A stretch of DNA of 64,000 nt from Begonia masoniana (Eukaryota > Streptophyta > Magnoliopsida > Cucurbitales > Begoniaceae). How positions within the stretch are numbered: position 1 is the stretch's first letter; every line of letters begins with the position of its first letter. The notes below the pieces were generated by a model. The model ran no database searches, was not told where the DNA came from, and saw nothing but the letters and a program-made list of their open reading frames with translations. The stretch spans positions 18,737,760-18,801,759 of the forward strand of contig CM039509.1 in assembly GCA_022432975.1 (NCBI GenBank), in the 5' to 3' direction. Shown here piece by piece: positions 35,898-48,357 of the stretch. A program made the translations under genes and the position numbers.

Positions 35898-38800
35898 TGT
35901 AACACCCGGGATTTTTTTAGGGAAAATCGAAGAGAAAATAAAATAATAATAAAATAGGATGGTTTAATTAATTTAAAAGAAAAGTGAAGTTTCTAATTTA
36001 AGTTCGGGTCCTAGTGAAATTAAGCCGGAGATTTTAATGAGATTTAATGGAATTTGACATGGTCGGAAATACAGGAGGGCAAAACGGTAAATGTCAAGTT
36101 ATTAATGTTTTAATAGAAATTATTATTATTATTATTATTATTACTATTATTATTATTATTATTATTAGTTTTATAAAAAAAAAACAACACGAAAACAACA
36201 GAATCGCCATTCTGTTGTCTTCGCGTGCCCGACGCCGAGAGAAGCAGGGGAGACGGGGGAGGGGTGAGCGACGAAGGCGACGGCCGTTCACCGCCGTGGT
36301 TCCGGCCAGACAACGTCGACGGCGTCTAGGGCTGCCATTTCAGCCGTCGCTGCGCACAAACCGGCCGGTAATCTCGGTTTTCCCCTGTTTTTCTTTCTGT
36401 TCGAGGCCGTGGATTGCCGAGCTGTTAGAGCTCCGATCGCCGGCCATTTTTGGGCGGTCTTGGATCGGGATTGCCAGACATTAGGCCAGCTTTAGTTGCC
36501 TGGCCGTGGGGAGCTCGAATTGGGCAAAAGTCAGTAAGCCCTATTCGGGCAATTCGGGGTTTTGTGTGGAACTCTAGTTTTTCTTGTTAGGTTATGTTAA
36601 TTGGAGGTTAGGGGGATTGATTGGTGAAGAGATTGGTGAGAATTGATGAAAAATCAGAAACGGGCAATTTTTCGGTTAGGGGTATTTCGGATTTTTGTCA
36701 ATTTGACCTAGTTAGAGTCGTTTGTTTTCAAATTCCTTTTGGCAGGTTAAAATAGGTTATTAGAGGAGTACGTGGCCGCTGGAATCGTTAGATTCCGATA
36801 TCCGACGCAAAAGTTACGCGCGTTCGAAGTTTCGGGTCGGTTTTTACCAAACCCAAATTAGTGGCCCATTTAGTTAGATTTTAATTGGATTAAGTTAGAA
36901 ATAGGAGTTTGAGAATAAATTGGGGAATGTAAGCTTGATTTAATGAAGTTTGAAGTTGGACGTTGTTATTTATACATAAATTCAGGTTTTAGAGCTTGAG
37001 AGTAAGAAATTGGATTTAGTGTTGTTAGTTTGGTTAGTTGATTTCCTTAGAATCCTTTAGTGTGTTACTAAGTTGAGTTTTTGTTATTTTAGGAAAACGG
37101 ACGTGTGATTTGGTTGGACAAAGTGAACGAGAACGTATCGGGCAACCAGGTAAGTAGAGGACGTTTGTTTTGCCTTCGGGCCTACCCCACGGAACGGTAG
37201 GATTTATTTGTTTGTTGTTTGGCCGTCTTCTTTGTTGGTTAAGCCTTGTTGGTTATTTGTTGTTGATGTTTGGTTGTCTTCTTTGTCGGTCAAGCATTGT
37301 TGATGGTTGATTGCTTTACTTTGTTCTGGTCTGGTTAAGTATTTGTGAGTTGGCTGCTTTGTTTTGTATTAAGTAATGTGAAAATGAATTTCCTTGTTGT
37401 GGTTGTCTGGTGTTGTTAGTTCAGTGTTGTTTGGTAATTGTTTGGTTGTTTTGTTCGGTATTATATTTTTTTAAGCATGCATCATGGTATAGCACGTTAG
37501 GTACGATTAGTGGCATTGATTGGCATTGTGAACATAAATGTAAGCAATTAAAAGTAAAATGCATCTCGAATAGGGTGACTTGTCGGGCTGAGGTTGCTGG
37601 TAGTAGCACCCCGAGGGGAACTCTATGAGAGATGAACGGCTAAAACACGAGATCCTGAATAGTGGGCCTTGTCGGGCTGAGGTTGCTGGTAGTAGCACCC
37701 CGAGGGGACCTCTGTGAAGGATGACTGGCTAAGATACGTAAATGTAAAATGCATCTCGAATAGGTGACTTGTCGGGCTGAGGTTGTGGTAGTAGCACCCC
37801 GGGGGGAACTCTATGAGAGATGACCGGCTAAAACACGAGATCCTGAATAGTGGGCCTTGTCGGGCTGAGGTTGCTGGTAGTAGCACCCCGAGGGGACCTC
37901 TGTGAAGGATGACTGGCTAAGATACGTAAATGTAAAATGCATCTCGAATAGGGTGACTTGTCGGGCTGAGGTTGCTGGTAGTAGCACCCCGGGGGGAACT
38001 CTATGAGAGATGACCGGCTAAAACACGAGATCCTGAATAGTGGGCCTTCTCGGGCTGAGGTTGCTGGTAGTAGCACCCCGAGGGGACCTCTGTGAAGGAT
38101 GACTGGCTAAGATACGTAAATGTAAAATGCATCTCGAATAGGGTGACTTGTCGAGCTGAGGTTGCTGGTAGTAGCACCCCGAGGGGAACTCTATGAGAGA
38201 TGACCGGCTAAAACACGAGATCCTGAATAGTGGGCCTTGTCGGGCTGAGGTTGCTGGTAGTAGCACCCCGAGGGGACCTCTGTGAAGGATGACTGGCTAA
38301 GATACGTAAATGTAAAATGCATCTCGAATAGGGTGACTTGTCGGGCTGAGGCTGCTGGTAGTAGCACCCCGAGGGGAACTCTATGAGAGATGACCGGCTA
38401 AAACATGGAATTCTGAATAGTGGGCCTTGTCGGGCTGGGTTGCTGGTAGTAGCACCCCGAGGGGACCTCTATGAAGGATGATTGGTTAAAATACGAAATT
38501 CTGAATAGTGGGCCTTGTCGGGCTGAGGTTGCTGGTAGTAGCACCCCGAGGGGACCTCTGTGAAGGATGACTGGCTAAGATACGTAAATGTAAAATGCAT
38601 CTCGAATAGGGTGACTTGTCGGGCTGAGGTGCTGGTGTGTAGCACCCCGAGGGGAACTCTATGAGAGATGACCGGCTAAAACACGAGATCCTGATTAGTG
38701 TGCCTTGTCGGGCTGAGGTTGCTGGTAGTAGCACCCCGAGGGGACCTCTATGAAGGATGATTGACTAAAATACGTAAATGTCGTGATTAAAGCAACGATC

Positions 38801-39603
38801 AGCAAACGAACACAACTGAGAGTTAGAAACTGCATTGTGTTAGGTTGATTGCATTGTGATGTTGTTGAGTTGCATTGGGAAGTTGTGTTGTTGCGTTGCG
38901 TTGTCGTGTTGAGCGTGTGTGTGTGGTTGTGTTAGGGTTGTGTGAGGGTTAATTGTGGATTGCATTTGTTTATATTTATTATCCCCTACTTGCTAAGCGT
39001 AAGCTTACGTGTGTGTGTGTGTTCTGTGGTGTAGGTAACGACAGGTGTACAGGTGAGCTATGTGAGTCAGCCAAGACTTGGGAGCAGTCGGAGACGCACG
39101 GGGCGTGCCGGTGCAGGCAGTTGTCGGGGCGACTGCACCATGGTCTTCGGGAGATGTGGGGCATTATATTTGATAGTTTATTTTAGATGTTTGTTTGTAG
39201 AAATGATGGGAAAGTGTACCTAATTGTAATTGTTGTATATAATTAGGTTAAGGGTGTTGTGTCGCCCTGTATTTGGAGGTTTTTATATGTGGGATTGTTG
39301 ATTGGATAGCTGGTTAGTGAAGTGAGATAATTCTGGATTGTTTGGGATTGGATTGTATGCAGGTATCTAGCATTTTGGAGGCGCCATTTTCAGGCGTTAC
39401 TTTGCCGAAATTTTCGGGAAGGACGCCGTGGTGCTTAAAGGTTAGGATTAAAGGAGTCTAGGCAACTAGGTATGACCTAAAAGAGTTTTAGGAGATTTAG
39501 TTTAAATCCTACGGTGTTAATTTTATTTTTTTTAATGAGGTTTTAGCGTGGGATTAGTTAGCAAAGTAGCGCTCCGAGCCAGGGTGGGTTCGGGGGCGTT
39601 ACA
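35898..39603 (+). mobile_element. 3.7-kb solo LTR inside the gypsy B 5' LTR
   Basis: Starts TGTAACACCCGGGATT and ends CGGGGGCGTTACA with TSD ATAAC at 35893-35897 and 39604-39608. The uninterrupted partner LTR reads straight across this point (about 29851-29866). No internal domain is present. It is related to LTR B in inverted orientation: it shares a CAACAGAAT...ATTCTGTTG hairpin (36186-36207) next to an (ATT)n run (36119-36166). The exon-like block lies at 37093-37149. Much of its length is a tandem array. Confidence 0.9.
37549..38766 (+). repeat. Tandem repeat of about 190 bp made of two 95-bp halves
   Basis: About six and a half units. Each half holds CTTGTCGGGCTGAGGTTGCT and GTAGCACCCCGAGGGGA, followed alternately by ACTCTATGAGAGATGACCGG or CCTCTGTGAAGGATGACTGG. 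The higher-order AB pattern shows that a 95-bp ancestor duplicated first. One unit near 38400-38500 breaks the alternation (B follows B). Confidence 0.9.
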
Positions 39604-41557
39604 ATAACGACAAGTGCATTCACTAATAAGCATAAAAACCCAATACCATCGATTTCTAACTAAAACCTAACTAAACGGGCTACTTATTTATGTTCGGTAA
39701 AAACCGACCCGAAACTTCAAACGCGCGTAACTTTTGCGTCGGTTATCGGAATCGAACGATTCTAGCGGCCACGTACTCCTCTAATAACCTATTTTAATCT
39801 GCCAAAAGAAATTTTAAAACAAACTACCGTAGCTAGGTCAAAATAGCAGAAACCCGAATCTGCCCTAAATCAGAAATTTTCCCCTTTCCAATTTTTCATC
39901 AAATTTCCCCCATTTTCTCACCAATCGATCACCCTAACCCTCAATTAGCATAAATTAATCAAAAATTGAAGTTCCAATTCAGAAAACCCGAGGCTCCAAA
40001 ACCTAGCCCTCGGTTTTAGCTCCTCCCGGGCTGCACACTGCTCGGCAATCCTTGCCAGCACCGAGCTCGGCAATTCGACGCCGAGAGTAGCCAAAAACGG
40101 CCGGTGATCGAAGCTCAATCGAGCTCGCCACCCCCGGCCACCAACAGCACGAAAATAGGGCACAAAAGGAGGCTTACCGTTCCATTTGTGCGCGGAGACA
40201 GCCAGAAGCTCGCTCGTCGCCGTCTGGTGGGAGAACGCTGGAAATCGGTGGCGGTGGTCGTCGGAAATCGTCGCTCGCCTCTCCCTGTCGTCGTGTTGTC
40301 GTCGGGAGCTCGGCACTCGTCTCACGAACGACAGAATGGCAAAGCCATTCTGTCGTTTTGTTTTTTTATTATTATAATAATAATAATAATAATAATAATA
40401 GTACAATTACATTACCATTTTGCCCTTCCGAAAATTCCGTTAAATCCCGTCCTTAAATTATAAATTTTTGTAGATTGAACCTCACCCCGTACCCAGCTTA
40501 ATTTCTCCAATTAGAATACCCGAACACAATTTAATTAATCAATTATTTTAACCAATTTTATTCACGTTTCTTTTAAATTAATTAAAACAACTTTTTATTA
40601 AATAATTACCTTATCATTTTATTTTCTCTTAAAAAAATCCCGGGTGTTACAGAATGATTGCGGGAGTGTGTTGGCGCAGTCGAGGCGTTTCATGACCCGT
40701 GGGGACGTATGTAGGTATTTTGGGTTATTTTGGGATAGAAAATGTTATGTAAAATATTTGTACAGATAGAACATTATAGGATGTTGGATCTGGATTAGTT
40801 GATAGGTTTATGTTTCGAAGTTTTTAAACGTTTTGAAAACTTATTTTATAACCGCTTGGTGATTTTAAAACAAGAGGAAACGTTTAGTTTTTAAACGGAT
40901 CCACGCGGTTCGTTTTCGTGAAAACGTATTTTGTTTGAATTGTGACTCGAGTTTGTTTGAGCGAGATAATGGTGGATGTACGAGTACTGAGAGACTAAAT
41001 GTTGAAATGTATGATTGTGAGGTAAGTAGAATTTGTGTTAATAAATTGTGAAGTTGTGTTAGGAGTATGCAGGAAAGGAGAAAGAAGAAAGAAGAAAAGG
41101 AAAAGGGGAGCCGAGCTCTCTGGAAAAATTCCAGAGAGCTTGGCGATCGATCGCCTGTTCTGGGCGATCGATCGCCCCTCCTTGGTGGCAAGCGATCTGC
41201 GATCACCTGGAGAGGCGATCGTTGGGCAAAAAGGCTGATCGCCCCTCACTTTTTTTCAACAGGCGATCGATCGCCTGTTTTGGGCGATCGATCGCCCCTA
41301 TGCTTTTGGGGACGAATGTCCCTTTTGCCCTCAAATTGTTGGCCGATTGTTTCTCCTTTGTTTTAATTGCTTTAAACAATTATTTTAAGTTTTATTTTAA
41401 TTGTTTTAAGTTGTAATTAAGTGGTTTTCAAAATAGATTCGAACGTTTTAACAATTTGGTTTCCGATCTAAATTACACTTAAATACAATTAAAGTCTATT
41501 AGGATAAAAAAAATAATACGAGAAAATTAGGATATGGTTAAGGGTCGCTACACCGAG

Positions 41558-42791
41558 TGTTTTCGAGGATTGACCTACGCTCGGGTTATTATCAGTTGAA
41601 AGTAAGGAGATAGGACATTTAGAAAACAGCGTTCCGAACAAGGTATGGGCATTTTGAGTTCCTTGTTATGTCTTTCGGACTTACCAATGCTCCTACAGCG
41701 TTTATGGATTTGATGAACCGTGTTTTCAAGGATTACTTGGACAAGTTTGTTGTTGTTTTCATTGACGACATCTTGATCTATTCTAAAACGAAGGAAGAGC
41801 ACGAATAGCAGTTGAGGATTGTCTTGTAAATTTTGAGTCAATACCAGCTTTACCCAAAGTTTTCTAAGTGCGAGTTTTGGCTGGACAAAGTCAGTTTTCT
41901 TGGCCATATTATATGGCATGAAGGAGTTTCGATGGATCCTAGCAAGATACAAGTTGTTAAAGAATGGCCGCAGCCTAAAAATGTGCGAGAGGTACGTGGA
42001 TTTCTTGGGTTGGCTGAATATTACCGAAAATTCATTGAGTGATTTTTGAAGATTGCTGTTCCTCTATCCCGATTGACGAGAAAGAACGCGAAATTTATAT
42101 GGTCTGCAGCATGCAATAAGGGCTTCCGGGAACTAAAACAGAAGTTGACTACGGCCCCGATTTTAATACTGCCAGTTAAAGGCGACAAGTTCAACATATA
42201 TTGCAATGTGTCTGGAGTTGGACTTGGATTGCGTATTGATGCAGGAAGGGAGAGTTATTGCATATGCTTCTCGGCAATTGAAGCCGTACGAGCAGAATTA
42301 TCCAACGCATGACCTAGAACTAGCGGCAGTTGTCTTTGCATTAAAAATATGGAGACATTATTTATATGGACAACAATGCGAGATATTTTCAGATCACCGG
42401 AGCTTGAAATATTTATTTACACAGAAAAAGTTGAATATGAGGCAACGAATGTGGCTGGAATTTGTTAAAGATTATGTTTTCGAAATCAAGTACCACCCGG
42501 GAAAAGCAAATAAAGTCGCAGATGCCTTGAGCAGGATGCCCACTGCGAGTCAACCTTTGATTGCAACAATGTCGGTGATGTTGAGGTCCGAGATTGTGAA
42601 GCATAATGTGGAGATTGTCTCGAAGTTGTCCACCATACTTGTAAATATTTCGCTAAGGCCGATGATTTTGGACAAAATCCAAAGAGCTCAACAAAAAGAC
42701 TCAGAATGCGAGAAGTATCAATTGATTGCGACATTCGGGGACTCATCTGATTTCAACTTGTCGGAGGATGGTATTTTAAAATTTAGGCACA
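41558..42791 (+). pseudogene. RT, RNase H and connection of gypsy A
   Basis: Resumes pol after the solo [16 protein letters not shown] start with TAG stops at about 41610 and 41619, then [18 protein letters not shown], the catalytic [11 protein letters not shown] (both Asp kept), TAG at 41806 and TAA at 41827. 41833-42042 has FLGHIIWHEGVSMDPSKIQ and GFLGLAEYYRKFIE. RNase H lies at 42046-42530 with a frameshift ([13 protein letters not shown], where Asp is replaced by Asn). 42206-42799 ends in [20 protein letters not shown]. The segment stops where the LARD-like element is inserted. Confidence 0.9.
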
Positions 42792-43678
42792 GATGGTGAT
42801 GCGAACCACGCCAACGATGTGACGGTGACCCACGATCAAAATATTGGCGTCGTCGCTAACCCAAAATCTACAAGTTCGAATAGGAGGAAATCCTTGACCC
42901 AAAATCTATACAGATCCGAACCTTGGAATGAAGAGGACGCAACAAACGAATATGCATGTTCGTTTGATAAGTCGGATTTTGAACGCCACAAGGAGAACCT
43001 TGATAAGTTCGAAGTTTCTTCAAGAAACTAAGAGAAATTCTCTCACAATTAGATAAAACCTGATCACCTTTTCATTCATCTAAGAATCAATTTATAGGCA
43101 TGAAACACCCCTTCATGCTAGGGTTTCTAAGGTTTCCTTTAAGAATAAAATTACTAATTTGCCCTTCTAACTCTTTATTAAAATAATAACAATTGCTAAA
43201 ATAACGACAACTTAAAAAAAACAACTTATGACTCAACATACGACAAGTACTTTTTAAACCCTAAAAACGACAATCGAAGTAACTAAATAAATAAAACGAC
43301 AATGACATAAATATCATCCCAAAATAGCTTGGATTACGAGAACAAGCTCTGGTTCTTGGTTCGAAACGCAAGTTCCTTCTTGAGGTAGGATCTGACGGAC
43401 CAAATTGCTCATTTGCTCTTTATCCGCTTCGTCTTTGCTCTCGTTATTGGTCCAGCCGTATCTTCAATTGGATCCTTATTCTTGGGCTTTGACATGGTCT
43501 GAACTTGGATCACATCATTCCCTCCCCCTTCGAAAAGATTCGTCCTTGAATCTTCTGCATCATATAAAAATAAATTAGTAAAATCAAAAAATGTCCTTAC
43601 ATTACTGTATTCACTCAGTAGGTCGATCTTGTAAGCGGTGTCGTTGATGCGCTCTAGGAATTGGAAAGGATCATCTCC

Positions 43679-44353
43679 TCAAGGTTTTAGGTTGTTGTTC
43701 CGTGTGTTTAGAAACCTGTTTTTTTGTAAATGTAGCCAAACCAAATCTCCGGGTTCAAAAATAAATTTTACCATTGCATGAAATTTCTTAACAAATTCAT
43801 CATTTTTCCTTTCATCCACAAAAGCAAACTTTTTAGTCAACAAAGTTAATAAATTTAATGGATTTAATGAATTAAAATAATCAATAATATCAAATAGTAA
43901 ATAATATCTAATAGAATTAAAATCCTTAAAAACATAAAAATTAGATTTGAAACTTGCAAAATATGTATCTACAATTTTGTCATAAACCAGGTTGTGTGCA
44001 AAGTAATCAATGACAAATTTTCCAATAAAATAATTTTGCATATTATTTATCAACCTTATACATATAATAGGTGCAATATAAAAATCATATGGCCTTACCA
44101 ACCACTCAAACTTGTTTGATGGTTCCGATTGACTTGGTACTAACGTACTAGGTACGAGATCTTTTTGCTTCTTAATCTCCCTCAACAGAGAAATTTGTCT
44201 TCGAAACTTCTCGGGAATTTCATATTTATTTTTCTGCAAAAGGAAATAAACAACAATTGGAAGAAAACTTGGTAAGTCGTTAGATGATAAATAAACATCT
44301 GTATATAAAAGCAAAATCATCTCACTTTTATCCTCACTTTTGTTCATCAACAC
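43679..44353 (-). pseudogene. Fused RT/integrase remnant, open for 224 codons
   Basis: An uninterrupted frame joins three patches: a protease-RT linker remnant (about residues 20-90, ending SNKFEWLVRP), an RT palm patch (NYFIGKFVIDYFAHNLVYDK, where YxDD has become FAHN) and an integrase C-terminal patch (FEPGDLVWLHLQKNRFLNT). The regions between them are deleted and the catalytic residues are gone. An open frame despite this is unusual but may be chance in AT-rich sequence. The frame beyond the stop at 43679 still shows family motifs up to the purine tract. Confidence 0.7.
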
Positions 44354-44514
44354 GATTTGTTTCTCACTTGACTGTTGTTCACTCTCTCCCTCAGTTTTTA
44401 TCTCTTTTTCCTCAATTTTTCTCTCTTGCTCCCTCGGTTTTTCATCTCTCTTTGTGCTCTTTTCAACTGTTTTTCTTTCTCCACTTGCTTTTTCTATTTT
44501 GGCATCTTTTTCAA

Positions 44515-45360
44515 CTAATTTCTTTTCACATTTTTTTTCTCCCTCTCATCCTTAATGATTTGAAATTCTTTCTCGATCCTCTCTTGATCTTCTCGATCCT
44601 CTTCGATGTTGGCCCGTATCATCGTCACCTCCATATCCTTGTAATACTTATCCACACTCCGACTCCCTTGATGAAGAGTTTGCAATTTGTTGTGTAGATC
44701 ACGCCGGTAATGACTCGGTACAAATCGTCGTCGCATCACCCTCTTCATCTCTACCCAACTCTCAATGGGAAGGTCTCCGTCTTGCCTTTGATCGAGACAC
44801 AACTTGTCCCACCACACTATCGCATACTCTGTAAATTCTATGGCAGCAAGCTTCACTTTCTTTCGCTCGGAGTAGTTGTGGCAATAAAAAATTAGCTCTA
44901 TTTTCCGTTCCCAGTCCAGGTACTCCTGCGGATCACTTTTTCCTCGAAACTCAGGAATCTTTATCTTGATGTTTCCCAAATTATAATTGAGTCAGCCTCG
45001 GTCTTGTCTTGCACGGTCATTCCCATGTTTTCCACGACTACCCACAGACACCCTATCAAGATCATCCTCCATGTCTCTCTTATTAATTTCATCGATCTCT
45101 TCCGCAAGGACTTGCCTCCGCTGATTTCTTCTTGGTGCATTCTGCCGAGCCTGGGGTTGTACTCATGTTGCAATCTATTCCACTTGATCAATTCGCTCGT
45201 GGATCTCATTAATCCCTTGTCTCATCAGCTGCCTTATCTCCCCCATGATCGCCTCCATTTGTAAATTTGGAATGTTAGCTAGACGTTGGTTGTCTTCTGC
45301 GTCGGACATGGCTAGGTATTCTCTGCAAGAAGTAGAAGGTGAAGTAAAATAGGACCTCAC
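44515..45360 (-). pseudogene. Gag of the short gypsy derivative
   Basis: 44515-44979 encodes a clear Retrotrans_gag domain (KIPEFRGKSDPQEYLDWERK, YAIVWWDKL, RRRFVPSHYRRDLHNKLQ). The N-terminal part is in other frames at 44961-45360, starting probably at MSDAEDNQRLANIPNLQ. The C-terminus is charged and coiled-coil-like. A one-base shift near 44970 breaks the reading. Confidence 0.75.
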
Positions 45361-46731
45361 AACACTCCCTCACGTGTTTCACTCGAAAATGTGGAAAATC
45401 ACTCAATTTCACTCTTGTTTGCACTCAATAATACTGGCTTTTACCTTTAGATATGCTCACCCACTCGTGCCTTTTTCCACCTGATTTTTTTTTTTTAAAT
45501 AACCAAATAGTAATAAATGAGTCTTCCTACAATGAAAAAAAATTGACAAACCAAAATAAAAAGAACAAAAAATAAATGAATAATGGACCTCACAGCACTC
45601 CCTCACGTGTTTCACTCGAAATGTAGAAAAATCACTCAATTGCACTCGTGTTTACACTCAATAATATTGGCTATTACCCTCTAATATGCTCACTCACTCG
45701 TGCCTTTTTCCACTTAAATTCTCTTTGATTTCTTTCGAAACTAACCGAATAGTAATAGAAGTTCACAAGTGGCAAACCAAACAAGACAAATCAAAATAAA
45801 CAGACACTACAATTAGTGATGAAAGAACTAGCTCAAAATAATTAGAATAGTATAAGGATGCAGAGGGACAATCCAATGAAGTAAGGTAGTTGAACAGATT
45901 TGGAGAACTACAAATTTTTTTTTTTAATTGAATTTGTAACAGAATTGGTAACCGAATTTTTAAATGACGTTTTAGCGCCCAAACCAAATCGGATTTTTAG
46001 GTGCAGGTATGATTTGGAAAGATAAAAATGTCATCTAACAACTCAAAGAATAACACTTTCGCAATCGGAATCTTTATTAGGACGAAAAACATAAAATACT
46101 TTTGAGCATCATAAGTCCTTGACAGTTACAAAATTTGACTTTCGAATAGACAAACGAGATCCGATTTTGACGTTTCAATACAGATCGGAAAGCTAAAACG
46201 CTAATGCACAAATCATAAGATGATGACAATTTTATTTGAGGTCTATAAAACATTCAGATGATTAAAATAGGTTTAACCAGATTCTAGTAGATCAGAACGA
46301 AATCAGCGACCGTTACAAAAATTTGAATTTGAATAGACAAATAAGATTGATTTTGACGTTTCAATACAGATCGGAAAGCTAAAACGCTAATGCACAAATC
46401 ATAAGATGATGACAATTTTATTTGAGGTCTATAAAACATTCAGATGATTAAAATAGGTTTAACCAGATTCTAGTAGATCAGAACGAAATCAGCGACCGTT
46501 ACAAAAATTTGAATTTGAATAGACAAATAAGATCTGATTTTGACGTTTCAATACAGATCAAAAAGCTAACGAGCTGTTCTATGATTCATAAGAAGACAAA
46601 TTTTTTGTTTGATGCATACATGAATAAGGAATCATTGAGATAAATTGAACTAGATTTCAAGACTCAAGAACAAAATTTATGAAACAAAACAAAACAGAAA
46701 GGAGGGATAGAACCTGCGCACTTGATTTGGC
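45361..46731. other. Leader of the short gypsy derivative with internal duplications
   Basis: No gene. A 240-bp duplication carries CTCCCTCACGTGTTTCACTC at about 45365 and 45598. A 185-bp duplication at about 46135-46560 carries GACGTTTCAATACAGATCGG three times. It lies between the 5' LTR (right) and gag. Confidence 0.6.
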
Positions 46732-47470
46732 TTTGATACCAAATGATGCGAACCACGCCAACGATGTGACGGTGACCCACGATCAAAATATTGGCATCGT
46801 CACTAACCCAGAATCTACAAGTTCGAATAGGAGGAAATCCTTGACCCGAAATCTATACAGATCCAAAACTTGGAATGAAGAGGACGGCACAAACGAATAT
46901 GTCTGTTCGTTTGATAAGTCGGATTTTGAACGCCACAAGGAGAACCTTGATAAGTCCGGAGTTCCTTCAAGAAACTAAGAGAAATTCTCTCACAATTAAA
47001 TAAAACCTGATCCCCTTTTCATTCATCTAAGAATCAATTTATAGGCATGAAACACCCCTTCATGCTAGGGTTTCTAGGGTTTCCTTTAAGAACAAAATTA
47101 CTAATATGTCTTTCTAACTCTTTATTAAAATAATAACAATTGCTAAAATAACGACAACTTAAGAAAAAGGACTTATGACTCGACATACGACAAGTACTTT
47201 TTAAACCCTCAAAATGACAATCAAAGTAACTAAATAAATAAAACGACAATGACATAAACATCATCCCAAAACAGCTTGGATTACGAGAACAAGCTCTGGT
47301 TCTTGGTTCGGAATGCAAGTTCCTTCTTGAGGTAGGATCTGACGGACCAAATTGTTCATTTGCTCCTTTATCCACTTCGCCTTTGCTCTCGTTATTGGTC
47401 TAGCCGTATCTTCAATTGGATCCTTATTCTTGGGCTTTGACATGGTCTGAACTTGGATCACATCAGGTGG

Positions 47471-48352
47471 TACGTGCCTAACGACGAGGGGTTAAAGAAG
47501 GAAATTTTGACTAAGGTGTATTCTTCGGCATACTCTGTACATCTAGGAAGCACAAAAATGTATAGAGATTTGAAACAACACTTCTGGTGGCTGAACATGA
47601 AGAGAGAGGTCGCCAAGTATGTGAAAACCTGTTTGGTTTGTCAACAGGTTAAGGCAGAACACCAAAGGTCAGTCGGAACATTGCAGCCACTGCTGATTCC
47701 AAAGTGGAAATAGGAACAGATATCCATGGATTTCATAGTGGGACTCCCGAGAACGACGAAAGGACATGATCGCATATGGGTTATTGTGGACCGTTTGACT
47801 AAGTCAGCCCACTTTCTATCAGTGAAGATGACATATTCTATGGATCAGCTCGCCGAGCTTTATGTGCAGGAAATTGTTAGACTACATAGAGTGCCAGTTT
47901 CGATAGTCTCAGACCAAGATCGGAGATTTACTTTGAAGTTTTGGAAGAGTCTGCACAAAGCTATGGGAACTCAGCTAAATTTCAACACGGCATTTAATCC
48001 TTAGACTGATGGACAGACAGAAAGAACAAATCAGATCTTGGAGGATATGCTTAGAGCGTGCACGTTGGAGTTTCAGGGCTCGTGGAGCCGATATTTACCA
48101 TTGATTGAGTTCTCATACAACAATAGCTTTCAAGCTACCATTGACATGGCTCCGTACGAAGCGCTGTATGGTCAAAAATGTAGATCCCCGCTGCATTGGA
48201 ACGAGGTTGGCGAGGCTAGCGTAGTTGGTCCCGATATCCTACAGCAAACGGCAGAGAAGATCGCCGTGATCAGACAGTGTATTGAGATAGCACAGAGCCA
48301 CCAGAAAAGTTATGCTGACACCAGACAGAGGGAATTGGAGTTCAATGAGGGT
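47471..48352 (+). pseudogene. Integrase of gypsy A
   Basis: Has the zinc domain (HLGSTKMYRDLKQHFWW, CLVCQQVKAEHQR), first Asp in SMDFIVGLPRTTKGHD, second in SIVSDQDRRF, and Glu in ERTNQILEDML, so all three catalytic residues remain. Stops are TAG at 47711 (family Trp) and TAG at 48003 (family Gln). The C-terminal part runs to EFNEGDD, where the palindromic element interrupts it. Confidence 0.9.
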
Positions 48353-48357
48353 GATGA

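Larger units (their letters stand above)
26171..40651 (-). mobile_element. Gypsy B, large non-autonomous (LARD-like) element
   Basis: LTRs 26171-30935 and 34170-40651 enclose a 3.2-kb interior with a primer binding site (34156-34165) and a purine tract (30936-30950). TSD GAATG occurs at 26166-26170 and 40652-40656. Only a truncated gag is recognisable inside; no protease, RT, RNase H or integrase motif was found. The left LTR is swollen by a 25-bp array and lacks about 320 bp present in the right one. The right LTR is split by a solo LTR. Without these changes the LTRs are about 2.4-2.8 kb. Confidence 0.9.
34170..40651 (-). mobile_element. 5' LTR of gypsy B, split by a solo LTR
   Basis: 34170-35892 plus 39609-40651 are the LTR; the rest is the insertion with its TSD. 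It keeps the ancestral low-copy form of the 25-bp repeat (35158-35300) and about 320 bp absent from the partner. The CAGAATGGC hairpin with an adjoining (AAT)n run is at about 40328-40402. Confidence 0.9.
24567..41552 (+). mobile_element. Solo LTR in gypsy A RT, itself split by gypsy B
   Basis: Pieces 24567-26170 and 40652-41552 join to a 2.5-kb LTR starting TGTAATACTCGG and ending GGGTCGCTACA. TSD CCGAG is at 24562-24566 and 41553-41557. RT sequence resumes in sense right after the right TSD. No internal domain accompanies it, so it is a recombination-derived solo LTR. It resembles LTR A (same exon-like block at 25514-25558, same GATCGATC cluster at 41140-41310). A run of eleven C lies near 25899. 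Confidence 0.9.
42797..47465 (-). mobile_element. Short non-autonomous gypsy derivative
   Basis: LTRs 42797-43517 (721 bp) and 46744-47465 (722 bp) are nearly identical by eye. Flanks GATGG (42792-42796) and GGTGG (47466-47470) form a 5-bp TSD with one change. Minus-strand signs: purine tract AAGGGGGAGGGAA (43518-43530) beside the left LTR and primer binding site TGGTATCAAA (46732-46741) beside the right. The interior keeps gag and patches of RT and integrase only. The end of the polyprotein appears to read into the LTR (KPKNKDPIEDTARPITRAKA). It belongs to a different gypsy group from A, B and C. Confidence 0.9.

Noticed and set aside
37421..38734. Series of repeated minus-strand frames of about 82 codons starting MLLPATSAR
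   Set aside because: They are shadows of the 190-bp tandem array.
35898..39603. Full retrotransposon instead of a solo LTR
   Set aside because: No primer binding site, purine tract, second LTR or coding domain was found between the duplicated ends.
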